From positions 310,001 through 374,000 of the forward strand of contig NZ_JADJJX010000001.1 of assembly GCF_016706325.1 (NCBI RefSeq): DNA of 64,000 bases. The letters run 5' to 3'. The stretch is from Methanothrix sp. Its GTDB lineage: Archaea > Halobacteriota > Methanosarcinia > Methanotrichales > Methanotrichaceae. Of this stretch, positions 34,839-42,706 are shown piece by piece. The notes under the pieces were generated by a model. It ran no database searches and was not told the origin of the DNA. It was given only the letters and a program-made list of their open reading frames with translations. The position numbers and the translations under genes are program-made. Position 1 is the stretch's first letter. Each line of letters starts with the position of its first letter.

Positions 34839-35020
34839 GGAATTGCCTCGCCATCCTCTATCAGGCTTTCGATATAGCCATTGATTGCATCCCTGGCCAT
34901 TTCAATGGCCTCTTCTACTGTCTTTCCGTAGGTAACGCATCCGGGAAGTGCCGGGACTAGAACAGTATAGCCGCCTTCAGGTTCCTTGCGAAGAGTGATC
35001 CGATAGCTCAGAGTTCTCAT
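34823..35020 (-). CDS. HicB-like antitoxin, C-terminus replaced by IS sequence
   Basis: This 65-residue HicB-type protein has the partial RNase H-like fold of the family: SYRITLRKEPEGGYTVLVP, then ALPGCVTYGKTVEEAIEMAR and YIESLIEDGEAIP. HicB neutralises the HicA mRNA interferase. The last residues (VVSL) and the stop codon come from the right end of the IS1-like element, so the native C-terminal strand and any downstream hicA have been lost from this side. It is probably an orphan. Confidence 0.75.
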   Translation of the reverse strand: MRTLSYRITLRKEPEGGYTVLVPALPGCVTYGKTVEEAIEMARDAINGYIESLIEDGEAIPVVSL

Positions 35021-35189
35021 ATCTAATATAGATCCCTGACAAATGAATTATAACTTGCGGCTATTGGGAGATCACTCAGGCCAGCATTTTTAGCAAGATA
35101 CTTGCCAATATCTCGATATAGCTGAGTTGCGAGTTCCGAGGAAACAAGGTCCTATCCCATGCTGAATTGGAGCTCCCTGATAAACTGCC

Positions 35190-35415
35190 ATCAAGGGTCC
35201 ACGCAACCATGCCGCTTTCCGCCCCAAGGGGCGCGAGCCCTCGGGCAGAAATAGACATTATCCTAGGACGGAACCAGGGCTCCCGAATTACTGCTATCAT
35301 AATCTACGCAACCACGCCCCATCCCGCCCCAAGAGTGCGCGAGCCCTCGGGGGAAACGACAACCACGATCCCAAGACGGAACCAGGGCTCCCTGCCGCTG
35401 TCACGAATCCGTTAA
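35190..35415. repeat. GC-rich fold-back repeat family, two copies
   Basis: Two adjacent copies of a family unit of about 110-130 bases. Each has a core gccccaaggg followed by gcgcgagccctcggg, then gacggaaccagggctccc and a tail like ctgctatcacgaatcc. The words gggctc and gagccc in one unit can pair, giving a large hairpin. More copies lie at 36175-36250, 36440-36830, 37895-38250 and 38940-39050. From 35021 to 35535 I see no gene. Confidence 0.75.
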
Positions 35416-35535
35416 ATCATGCTGCATTATATCTACTACTAAGGATGCAGTCCATCGAAGAGCTAATAGTCCCAAGATTTAATAGATAGCAAATCAACCA
35501 TCTACAACAAGATATCAATCACGGTCAAGATACTC

Positions 35536-35970
35536 ATGATAATATACCTGGACGTCTGCTGCATCAACCGGCCTTTTGATGACCAAACCGAAGAAAGAAT
35601 CAGGATGGAATCAGAGGCAGTCTTGGTCATCCTAAAGCGATGCCTCTCAGAGTGGACTCTTATAGGTAGTGAAGCAATTGACTACGAAATCTCCAGAATA
35701 CCGGATATCGAGAGGCGAGGCAAAGTAGAGCAAATTGCCTCGATATCAAGAGAAAAGATCATTATGGATGAATATATCATCTCCAGAGCTCGACAGATCG
35801 AGAAGCAAGGGCTAAAACCTATGGATGCTTTGCATCTGGCCTGTGCGGAGAGATCAGCAGATGTCATGCTGACCACGGATGATGAGATTGTGATGGCGGC
35901 GATTAGGACGGGCGCGGGCATTAAAGTCAGAGTCATGAACCCTGCAAGGTGGTTGTTGGATGTCCTCTAA
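35536..35970 (+). CDS. PIN-domain toxin (VapC-like)
   Basis: The 144-residue protein has a PIN-type RNase fold: MIIYLDVCCINRPFDD with the first Asp near residue 6, GSEAIDYEI near 48-56, LKPMDALHLACAE (Asp near 97) and LTTDDEIV (Asp pair near 115-116). These four acidic positions form the metal site in active PIN toxins. It overlaps the next small gene by 11 bases, which is typical of toxin-antitoxin pairs. Here the toxin comes first. Confidence 0.85.
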   Translation: MIIYLDVCCINRPFDDQTEERIRMESEAVLVILKRCLSEWTLIGSEAIDYEISRIPDIERRGKVEQIASISREKIIMDEYIISRARQIEKQGLKPMDALHLACAERSADVMLTTDDEIVMAAIRTGAGIKVRVMNPARWLLDVL

Positions 35971-36169
35971 AACAGATGTTAAGAGCATAAACGAGATAAG
36001 GAAGCTCGGGATAGATGCTCTCTCAGAAGCTTTGGGGCCAGTGGATATGGCCAGATTCTTGCAGAGCTTCGATCTGGGTAGCGGCGACTATACAAAGGAG
36101 AGGGCAAGATGGCTGGACCAGAGCCTTGAGGAGATCGTCGGTGAGATCAAGAGAAGGAGGAAGGAGTAA
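35960..36169 (+). CDS. Probable antitoxin of the PIN toxin
   Basis: The 69-residue protein is acidic and helical (INEIRKLGIDALSEALGPVD, then MARFLQSFDLGSGDYTKERA, then a Lys/Arg-rich end EIKRRRKE). It overlaps the PIN gene. Small partners of this shape with a GPVDMARFLQ motif sit beside PIN genes in several methanogens. The assignment as antitoxin is from context. Confidence 0.7.
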   Translation: MSSKTDVKSINEIRKLGIDALSEALGPVDMARFLQSFDLGSGDYTKERARWLDQSLEEIVGEIKRRRKE

Positions 36170-36174
36170 GAACC

Positions 36175-36250
36175 GTGTCCTTGCCTAGGACGGATACGGG
36201 CGCCATGATTACTGCTATCACGAATCCCAGGCAACCATGCCGCATTCCCT
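36175..36250. repeat. Fold-back repeat family, one partial copy
   Basis: Contains ctaggacggatacgggcgcc, then attactgctatcacgaatcc and caaccatgccgcattccc, in family order. It starts a few bases after the antitoxin stop. The stretch to 36430 has no gene I can support. Confidence 0.65.
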
Positions 36251-36439
36251 AAAGTTATTCAGATCAATGATCGCTCAATCATAATAACCCAGTAAACTCA
36301 TTAACGCTCATACCGACTTGCCTTATGATTGCCCGCAATGTTTGTTCAGCTTTCAATCCCGGCCCTTCGACATCTCCTTATGTAGTTTGCGTGCCTGCCA
36401 AGTGGCTGTTTGGCCTGTCTCCCATCGTCAGCTATGCGG

Positions 36440-36830
36440 TTTGTCTCGCATCCCCGTCCAGCCGGGCGCATCTGGCCGTGTCCTCCCGCAGCAGTGGGTC
36501 CCGCTCCACAGGGCGCAATCCCTTGGGAATTGACGGACATTGCCACAGGCCGGATCAAGGGCACCCGAATTACTATTATCACGAGTCTCAAATAGCCTTG
36601 CTGCTCAATCGACGGGGAGCATGGGCGCCCTGATGACTGCCATCACGAATCCTGGGCAACTATGCAGCATCCAGCTCCAAGGGATGCAAGCCCTCGGGTG
36701 CCGGCAGACATTACCCCAAGCCGGATCTAAGGCTCTCGGATCACTGCCAGCATGAATCCAAGCAGCCATGCCGCTTTCCTCCCCACAGGGACGCGAGCCC
36801 TCGGGAAGCGATAGGCCCTCGTCCAGGCTA
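36440..36830. repeat. Fold-back repeat family, three to four copies in tandem
   Basis: Repeated phrases are gaattactattatcacgagtc, gactgccatcacgaatcc, gatgcaagccctcggg, gacgcgagccctcggg and the linker ctgctcaatcgacggggagc. The copies alternate between more and less conserved forms. No open frame in this part looks real. Confidence 0.7.
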
Positions 36831-36945
36831 GATCAATGGCACACAGTCATCGTATCAGTCATCATCCATCCTGAGAGATCCATCTGCTCCCTGGGCGCAA
36901 GTGCGATCGGCCCTAAGATTCTGGCAGTCTTTGCAGCAATTCAAT

Positions 36946-37131
36946 TTGCCCGCCCGCTCAAACATTATTTACGAGGGTGGCGTCTTCAAACCACTGCAGA
37001 AAGTAGATCTAGAGGAAGGAACGAAAGCTATCGTGATTCTCATGCCGGGGAGAATCCTGGATGTGGCCAGAAAGTATAGGATCAAAGTTCAAAGGGATAT
37101 GACATCAGAGTTCGTCGGAGAGAGGCGATGA
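36946..37131 (+). CDS. AF2212-like antitoxin
   Basis: The protein of about 61 residues carries NIIYEGGVFKPLQKVDLEEG, the hallmark of AF2212-family (DUF104) antitoxins that pair with PIN toxins, followed by TKAIVILMPGRILDVARKY and a C-terminal arm. The chosen start is a TTG giving MPARSNIIYEGG. The frame is open further up to a GTG at 36901, but that part looks like non-coding sequence. Its stop overlaps the start of a broken PIN fragment. Confidence 0.75.
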   Translation: MPARSNIIYEGGVFKPLQKVDLEEGTKAIVILMPGRILDVARKYRIKVQRDMTSEFVGERR

Positions 37132-37181
37132 TAGTAGTAGATGCAGGAAAAGGGATTAACCTCTTGACTTTATTCCAGTAG
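37128..37181 (+). pseudogene. Remnant of a PIN toxin N-terminus
   Basis: Beginning in a four-base overlap with the AF2212-like stop, the frame reads MIVVDAGKGINLLTLFQ and then stops. MIVVDA is the usual first strand of a PIN domain with its first Asp. The rest of the toxin is missing, and a convergent RelE gene takes its place. The antitoxin is probably orphaned. Confidence 0.55.
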
Positions 37182-37454
37182 CCGGCCATACAATTTGTGA
37201 GCCTGCTCAATGGTGCCCAACCACAGAATCATGACTCTTTTTTCTTCCATGGAGATCTTATAGGCCGCGGTATAAGATCGGCCAATGTGTATTCTGTAGA
37301 TACCTTTGCCAAGCAGCTCTTTATCGCCCTTACCAGGGATTGGGTCGTCCCCTAATGATAAGAGGGCCTCTTTGACTATGTGGTTACTCTTCTCAGGAAG
37401 TTTTTTGAGGAACGTTTCTGCATCCACGTCTATGAGCACAGAGTATTTTCTCAT
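37170..37454 (-). CDS. RelE/ParE-type toxin
   Basis: The 94-residue protein has the RelE fold pattern: YSVLIDVDAETFLKKLPEK with the first strand and helix, GKGIYRIHIGRSYTAAYKI (near residues 49-67), and a last strand VMILWLGTIEQAHKLY. Such toxins cut mRNA on the ribosome. It shares four bases (ATGA) with the upstream antitoxin gene, so the two are coupled. Confidence 0.85.
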   Translation of the reverse strand: MRKYSVLIDVDAETFLKKLPEKSNHIVKEALLSLGDDPIPGKGDKELLGKGIYRIHIGRSYTAAYKISMEEKRVMILWLGTIEQAHKLYGRLLE

Positions 37455-37633
37455 TCGAGCTCCACGAACTCGCCTCGCTTCTCTATCTTTTGCATATCAT
37501 CAAAGAACCGCCTTTCTTTCTCGGCATCTATCATCCTCTTAAGAAGCTCGTCAAAGGTTTCGCCTGGAGTCTTGAGGCTGGAAAGGCTTTCCCAGATCTC
37601 TCTTGATACGGGAATGCGGTTGGTTGCTGCCAT
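37451..37633 (-). CDS. Antitoxin of the RelE pair
   Basis: The 60-residue product MAATNRIPVSREIWESLSSL is followed by KTPGETFDELLKRMIDAEKE, a pattern of archaeal VapB/RelB-like antitoxins that bind DNA through an N-terminal ribbon-helix. A second in-frame ATG further upstream gives MAYNPYNDAMAATN. The upstream part of the open frame (to 37828) is not antitoxin-like and is left out. Confidence 0.8.
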   Translation of the reverse strand: MAATNRIPVSREIWESLSSLKTPGETFDELLKRMIDAEKERRFFDDMQKIEKRGEFVELE

Positions 37634-37894
37634 AGCATCGTTGTAAGGATTGTAAGCCATAAATCTTTTTCTGTATCCAGATGATCGAAGGCCTCCAGCT
37701 GGCAGAACTTTATTGATCCTGTTTTTTGAGATTACAACAACTCCAGGAAGAGGGCCGCCGAAATCCACGAGGCCGTTCGGCCCCGGAAAGACAGCACCTC
37801 CAATCCTCGCATGCGAAAAACAGGCCACCGCGCGGAGTATCTATATCTGAAGTGTTCTGGATTTATTCAATTGCGCGAACCTGCTGGAAATGAT

Positions 37895-38250
37895 AGAATG
37901 CCCAAGTCGGAACCTGGGATCCAAGATTGCTGCTATCACGAATCCCAGCCAACCATGCCCCATCCCCGCTCCAAAGGAGCGCGAGCCCTCAGGATGCAGC
38001 AGACACTCTCCCAGGACGGATCCAGGGCTCCCGAATTGCTATTATCACGAATCTCAATTAGCCTTGCTGCTCAATCGATGGGGAGCGTGGGCGCCCTAAT
38101 TACTGCCAGCACGAATCCATGTAGCCATGCCGCATCCCACCCCAAAGGGCGCGAGCCCTCGGGGAGCAACAAACATTACCCAGGTCGGATCGCGGGCTTC
38201 CGGTTCATTGATATCACGAATCCAGGCAGCGATGCCTCATCTTGCCGCTC
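37895..38250. repeat. Fold-back repeat family, about four copies
   Basis: The best copies are here: gattgctgctatcacgaatcc, caaccatgccccatccccgc, aaaggagcgcgagccctca, caggacggatccagggctcc, and again accccaaagggcgcgagccc. Copies are joined by the linker ttgctgctcaatcgatgggg, the same as near 36600. No gene was found from 37634 to 38400. Between 38404 and 38580 on the plus strand a frame reads DLILRDGGYHIHAEDEELI and onwards, which may be a gene fragment without a start. Confidence 0.75.
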
Positions 38251-38565
38251 CTGCGGGTAATTTACTTGACGGGTTGTGCTCAATCGAATCTTCGCCGCGA
38301 TCTTTCAGCAATGCTTACATTATTTCGAAGAGCCAATTTGCCCTAAGATTTAATAGGCAACAACTGGCATCCATTTTGGCATGGGCAGAAGAGAACAGCT
38401 CTTCAGCCTGCAGACCTCATTTTAAGGGATGGCGGCTACCATATCCACGCAGAAGATGAGGAGTTAATTCAAGTTCTGACAATAATAGCCGAATATAAAT
38501 GTAACCTCAAGAAAATACTACGATGGGTACAGAAGAAAGCCCGCAAGCTGGAGGGAAGACGCCAG

Positions 38566-38706
38566 CTACATCTCGGCTAATCGCTTCAGAACACTGCGAT
38601 TATGGTGCAAGCTTTCTTTGAAGTGCTCTCTAAGTTCAGGAGGGAGGTCAGATAATCTCTGATCTACCAGAGCAAGCTTTTCCCGGTCTTTCATAAGGAC
38701 GGGCAT
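38566..38706 (-). CDS. Small hypothetical protein (46 aa), possibly a fragment
   Basis: The frame reads MPVLMKDREKLALVDQRLSD, LPPELREHFKESLHHN and ends KRLAEM. It is charged and helical. The frame remains open upstream for about 20 codons (FAWEIYFPSDKRVLI) without a start codon, so this may be the 3' part of an older gene. It stands alone in the repeat-rich island. Confidence 0.4.
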   Translation of the reverse strand: MPVLMKDREKLALVDQRLSDLPPELREHFKESLHHNRSVLKRLAEM

Positions 38707-38939
38707 AATGAGTACTCGTTTGTCAGAAGGGAAATAGATTTCCCATGCAAACGAAGTATTGGCTTTTTAGTTGCAGAAAGTGTGGCATTACCTTTCTCGC
38801 AGCATGCCTCCCCGTGGCCACGGGGTCAGGAGGGCCGTCCGGCCAAGCAGAGACAGCCCCATGCTTTCGTGCGCGAGAATAGGCAGCGCGCGGAATCCCT
38901 ATATCAAGAACGCTCTGTGCTGTACTTAGTCGGGTGAAC

Positions 38940-39050
38940 AATCGGGATACGACAGACACTAGCCCAAGCCGGAACCAGGGCTCCCAAGTTACTGCCATCC
39001 CGAATCCATGCAACTATGCCCCATCCCGCCCCATAGGAGGGCGGGTCATC
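38940..39050. repeat. Fold-back repeat family, last copy
   Basis: Contains caagccggaaccagggctcc, then gttactgccatcccgaatcc, caactatgccccatcccgc and a decayed agggcgggtcatcg where other copies have gcgcgagccctcggg. From 38707 to 39169 I find no gene. Confidence 0.65.
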
Positions 39051-39169
39051 GAAAGATATGGATTGTGAGGTAGGCATGCCTGCCCCTCGCCACAAAGGAC
39101 ACAGGGGAAGACCTCTGCAGTACAATGGCCACACAACTCAGATAATGGCCAAAAAAATCTCTGCAGTAT

Positions 39170-39258
39170 ATCGATCTACATCGATCTACATCGGTTAACA
39201 TCGGTTAACATCGATCTACATCGATCTACATCGGTTAACATCGATCTCATCGATCTCA
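39170..39258. repeat. 10-bp tandem repeat overlapping the Dph2 3' end
   Basis: Two related 10-bp units, atcgatctac and atcggttaac, are arranged 2-2-2-1 and followed by two 9-bp units atcgatctc. The last 43 bases code for the C-terminal tail of Dph2 (FDEIDEIDVNRCRSM), and the stop lies within the array. Confidence 0.85.
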
Positions 39259-40307
39259 TCAAACTGGTATTCCTCCCAAGACCTCTCCCCCAGCAGAACC
39301 TCGAACTCGGGCGGGGTGAGAATGGGAATTCTGTATTTGGCAGCATCATCCAGCGCCACCCGTGGGCAGGCGGTGGAGACTGCGGCCTTCACCCCTAAAT
39401 TGAGCAGCAGCTCCGGCTCGATGTTGTCGATATAGACCAGATACATATCTCGGCCATGAGCCCTGCCCAGAGCCATCATCCTCTCTGCAAGCTCCACTCT
39501 CCTCTGACCGGGCTTCTTGGAGATGAGGACGGCAAATTCCTTGACCTCCGAGGCTTTAGAGATGGCTCTGAAACGCCTCCTGAGCATGGGATCAGGATCG
39601 ATCTCGGAGACCTCGCCTGAGACCGGATCTGCTGCTATCACCCTCTTTCCTGTGGCCAGGGCGATTCCCAGGGGATGAAACTGGCCTGTGCCGATGAACA
39701 GAAACTCCTCTATGGGATCATCCACAGGACTGTCTCCAAGGAGGGTCCGGGCAGTGATATAGCAGCACCCCAGTACCTGGCCGGGATACCTGATCCTTCC
39801 TGATGCTGGGCCCACATGCCCCTCTATTCCGTGCTCGGCCAAAGCCTGCAAAGCAGAATCCAGCCTGTGGATATGCTGAACGGTGCTGGCGACGCCCACA
39901 TGCCTTGACCTGAGCTGGGCGACCGCCTTCTCTGCCACCTCTCCAAGATCCTCATTCATTCTCGCCTCCAGGAAGACGACCCTCTCCGGCTCCTCTCCCA
40001 GGCCTGCATGACCCAGATGGAAGAGCAGCTCCACCTCCTGGCAGAGCCTCATGTCCACGTCGCAGGCCCCATAGCAGGGGTCTGCGGAGATGAGCACCTC
40101 TGCTCCCGTCTCCTCTGCGATCCGGGAGGCGGCCTTGGGCATAGCCCTCTTCAGCCCCTCAGGAGCCTGCAGGCCCACCCTCCTGGCCTGAGACCTCTTG
40201 ATCAGCTCGATCGCCCTCTTTAGATCCAGCTCGTATCCCAGCTCGCTGTCACCTCCAGGATCGGGATCGCTCCCGCTAGAACCAGCGATCGAGGGTGCTC
40301 TGTCCAC
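39216..40307 (-). CDS. dph2: Diphthamide synthesis enzyme Dph2
   Basis: Dph2 is the radical enzyme that transfers an aminocarboxypropyl group to a histidine of elongation factor 2. The three cluster cysteines appear in DPCYGACDVDM, VLGCCYITA and STACPRVALDD. The product has about 363 residues from the GTG chosen here (VDRAPSIAG). An upstream in-frame start at 40397 lies deep inside the FEN-1 gene and its sequence is not family-like. The C-terminal tail is encoded by a 10-bp tandem repeat, so its length probably varies between strains. The gene overlaps the end of the FEN-1 gene by about 32 bases. Confidence 0.9.
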   Translation of the reverse strand: MDRAPSIAGSSGSDPDPGGDSELGYELDLKRAIELIKRSQARRVGLQAPEGLKRAMPKAASRIAEETGAEVLISADPCYGACDVDMRLCQEVELLFHLGHAGLGEEPERVVFLEARMNEDLGEVAEKAVAQLRSRHVGVASTVQHIHRLDSALQALAEHGIEGHVGPASGRIRYPGQVLGCCYITARTLLGDSPVDDPIEEFLFIGTGQFHPLGIALATGKRVIAADPVSGEVSEIDPDPMLRRRFRAISKASEVKEFAVLISKKPGQRRVELAERMMALGRAHGRDMYLVYIDNIEPELLLNLGVKAAVSTACPRVALDDAAKYRIPILTPPEFEVLLGERSWEEYQFDEIDEIDVNRCRSM

Positions 40308-41286
40308 TCCTGTAGACCTCCTCCAGCCTTCTGGCGGTCTTCTCCACCCTTTCGTGGTCGAAGTCCCTCTCCTCCACCAAAAAGGATACGATCTCATCCA
40401 CTCTGGGCCTTCTCAGGGCGATCTCATACTCGTCTGTGACCGGGGGCGAAAGGAAGAATTCCCTGATTTTACCCAGCTCAGCCATGCTCTCCTCCCTTTC
40501 CAGGAGGATGCTCTCCAAATCTCCCTTCTCCCGGATGAGCTTCAGAGCGGTCTTGGGCCCCACCCTCTCCAGGCCGGCATTATAGTCGGTGCCGCACATA
40601 ATGCCGATCTCCACCAGTTGCTTATGGGTGATTCCAAGATTGGCCAGCCCCTCCTTCAGATCGATCACCTCCGGCTGCACATCCACGAAGACATTCTTCT
40701 TAGGCAGCTTTCTCTTGCCGGTGATGGCCAGGTTGCGCACCACCAGGGGGGCGCCGAAGAGGAGGGAGTCGTAGTCCTGGCTGCCGGCATAATCCACATC
40801 GCCCCGGGCGGCCATATGAGCGGCCTGGGCCTCCCCCTCGGAAGGAGCCTGGATGACCGGCAGTCCCATGGCCTGGATGAGCCTTCTCCCGTCATCGATT
40901 ATCTCTGAATTGATCCTTGAGGCGGCCTGAGCATATTTGAATCCATCCTCTCCTGCTGCGCGAGCCTCCTCCCAGGCCGAGGCCGCTTTATCCCTGCCCT
41001 CTGATCTCACAGCCAGAGTCTGTGCCTTGAAGCTTGGGGCCTCGCCATCGAAGACGAAGGCCAGCTTCACCCCGGCCTCAATCAGGTTGGCGGTGCGGTA
41101 CAGCAGGCCAGAGAGATGAGAGGTCACATTTCCTTGGCGATCCATGAGAGGGGTGCCGTCCCTCTGCCGGATGATGGATAAGAACTGATAGAGGGTATTG
41201 AAGGCATCTATTGCTACCCATCGGCCGGAGAGATCACGGATCTCTATCTTCTTTCTATCCAGCAGCTCCCCTAAATCAACGCCCAT
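40276..41286 (-). CDS. fen: Flap endonuclease 1
   Basis: FEN-1 removes 5' flaps in lagging-strand maturation and repair. The product (about 336 residues) has the N-terminal GVDLGELL, IDAFNTLYQFL, FDGEAPSFK (near residues 78-86), the EGEAQAAHMA acidic cluster (near 150-159), GSQDYDSLLFG and the H3TH segment GTDYNAGLERVGPKTAL. The last residues QSTLDRWF form a PCNA-binding box. The start is the ATG giving MGVDLGE, since Gly2 must be freed for activity. An ATG three codons upstream is ignored. Confidence 0.95.
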   Translation of the reverse strand: MGVDLGELLDRKKIEIRDLSGRWVAIDAFNTLYQFLSIIRQRDGTPLMDRQGNVTSHLSGLLYRTANLIEAGVKLAFVFDGEAPSFKAQTLAVRSEGRDKAASAWEEARAAGEDGFKYAQAASRINSEIIDDGRRLIQAMGLPVIQAPSEGEAQAAHMAARGDVDYAGSQDYDSLLFGAPLVVRNLAITGKRKLPKKNVFVDVQPEVIDLKEGLANLGITHKQLVEIGIMCGTDYNAGLERVGPKTALKLIREKGDLESILLEREESMAELGKIREFFLSPPVTDEYEIALRRPRVDEIVSFLVEERDFDHERVEKTARRLEEVYRSGQSTLDRWF

Positions 41287-41376
41287 GATTCTCACATATC
41301 AATGCTCTATAATAAATCCTCTATCATGCTATCTTTAAATATCAGTTTTGAGGAGATATTCTTTGGAGTGCTATTA

Positions 41377-41772
41377 ATGATTGAGGTTACTAAAGAAGCG
41401 GCTGATATGCTCAAGAGCAAGAGGGTGGAGGGCAAGGTCGTCAGGATGTTCCTGGCGGCTGTGGATTCATCCGGCGCGAACTATGGCATGACTATGGATG
41501 ACCCGAAGGATGACGATGTCATTTTCGAGAGCCGGGGAATTGAGATCCACATGGAGCCCAAGGATGCAGAGCTTCTCGCGGAGACCATCATCGATTATGT
41601 GGATGATGATCGCGGGACAGGGTTCATAATTCGCGGACCGGAGGATACCATAGATAGCTGTGCCTCCTGCGCCAATGCAGCAACCTGCGAGCATGATCAT
41701 GATAGCTGTGATCATGACCATGGCGGCTGCGGGCATGACCACGGGCATGGGGGAGGTTGTGGCTGTCATTAA
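41377..41772 (+). CDS. IscA/HesB-like protein with His/Cys-rich tail
   Basis: The product (about 131 residues) starts MIEVTKEAADMLKSK and follows the IscA/HesB fold up to about residue 90. The usual first cluster cysteine is missing (SSGANYGM in its place). The tail then holds CASCANAATC and a run of histidines, aspartates and cysteines (EHDHDSCDHDHGG, HGHGGGCGCH) that should bind metals such as zinc, nickel or iron. A role in iron-sulfur or metal handling is likely. The ATG at 41377 is chosen. A frame start at 41302 would add 25 residues. Confidence 0.7.
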   Translation: MIEVTKEAADMLKSKRVEGKVVRMFLAAVDSSGANYGMTMDDPKDDDVIFESRGIEIHMEPKDAELLAETIIDYVDDDRGTGFIIRGPEDTIDSCASCANAATCEHDHDSCDHDHGGCGHDHGHGGGCGCH

Positions 41773-41942
41773 ATAATTTTTTTTAAAAAAGTTAACCGCC
41801 TTGGAAGACATTTATGTTATATTTTTATATTTATATTTCTATAAACACAAAAAACATTCTTCAGGCGGGCGAGGATCTCATCTACTTTCTCAACTGCGTA
41901 TCGCGTAGTACCTGAATCACAATGCTAAAAGGAGAAAAAGTA

Positions 41943-42572
41943 TCAGAGAAGCAATTTGCCGGCGAGGGTAATTCGAAGCTCCTTTGTCTTGCCTTTGGGC
42001 AATACCTCCAGGGTCTTGTTATCAGCCAGCCGGGCAACCTGTCTTGAGATGGTGCTCTCAGAAAGGGAGAGGCGCTCTGCAATATTTGTGATGTTAGTGG
42101 GCGAGAACTCAGATATGTCCTTTAAAATCTTTATCTGTTTTTCCTCTAAAGATGCAACAATATTGGGCAAATGGATCTCGTTGAGACATCTATCGATATC
42201 GCTGAAGTTTGTCGTCTTGTGGATCTTATCTGGCTTAGAGATACAGGCAATTGTGAATGCTAAGAAGATCTCACGCGGTCCGCCTGAGAGATTAGCGATG
42301 ACTTGGCCTTCAGCTTTTTCCAGGAGGTCTTTTAGGGAGAGTACCATCCCCTCGAAATCCTGATGGTTGACCCGGTAAATCTCTAGATTTATGGAACTGT
42401 CGATCTGATGAGAGAGATCTTGAATAGCCCGTGTGGTCAATTCTCCACGCGTGTCCGGCTCCACCTCAGGCCGGATGAGAACTATTTTATCCCCTCCTTC
42501 AATCCCGTATTTCACTATCAGGGATACTATCTGGGAGGAATCGAAGCCCGATAGAGACAGGTAGGTTTTCAT
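41943..42572 (-). CDS. csa3: CRISPR-associated regulator Csa3 (CARF-HTH)
   Basis: The 209-residue protein has an N-terminal CARF domain (TYLSLSGFDSSQIVSLIVKY, then the NLSGGPREIFLAF loop near residues 94-106) and a C-terminal winged helix (LSLSESTISRQVARLADN near 165-182). Csa3 proteins bind cyclic oligoadenylate or related signals and switch cas operons and arrays. It is divergent from the cas6-led operon across about 130 bases that contain AT-rich promoter-like sequence. Csa3 is best known from type I-A loci, so its place beside a type I-D set is notable. Confidence 0.85.
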   Translation of the reverse strand: MKTYLSLSGFDSSQIVSLIVKYGIEGGDKIVLIRPEVEPDTRGELTTRAIQDLSHQIDSSINLEIYRVNHQDFEGMVLSLKDLLEKAEGQVIANLSGGPREIFLAFTIACISKPDKIHKTTNFSDIDRCLNEIHLPNIVASLEEKQIKILKDISEFSPTNITNIAERLSLSESTISRQVARLADNKTLEVLPKGKTKELRITLAGKLLL

Positions 42573-42706
42573 TGCTTAATATTGCAATTCCTAGCATAAA
42601 TTCTTTCCGTTGCATTCTTCCGAATTTATACTCTCATTATTGCATAAATATGAAATTATTGCAATAATCGACAGATTTAAATGCAAAGGGAGGTAATCAA
42701 TGATCA

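Noticed and set aside
35190..39050. Integron cassette array as the explanation for the repeats and toxin-antitoxin genes
   Set aside because: I could not find the GTTRRRY/RYYYAAC core of attC sites at the unit ends, nor an integrase gene. The idea stays open in milder form as a finding.
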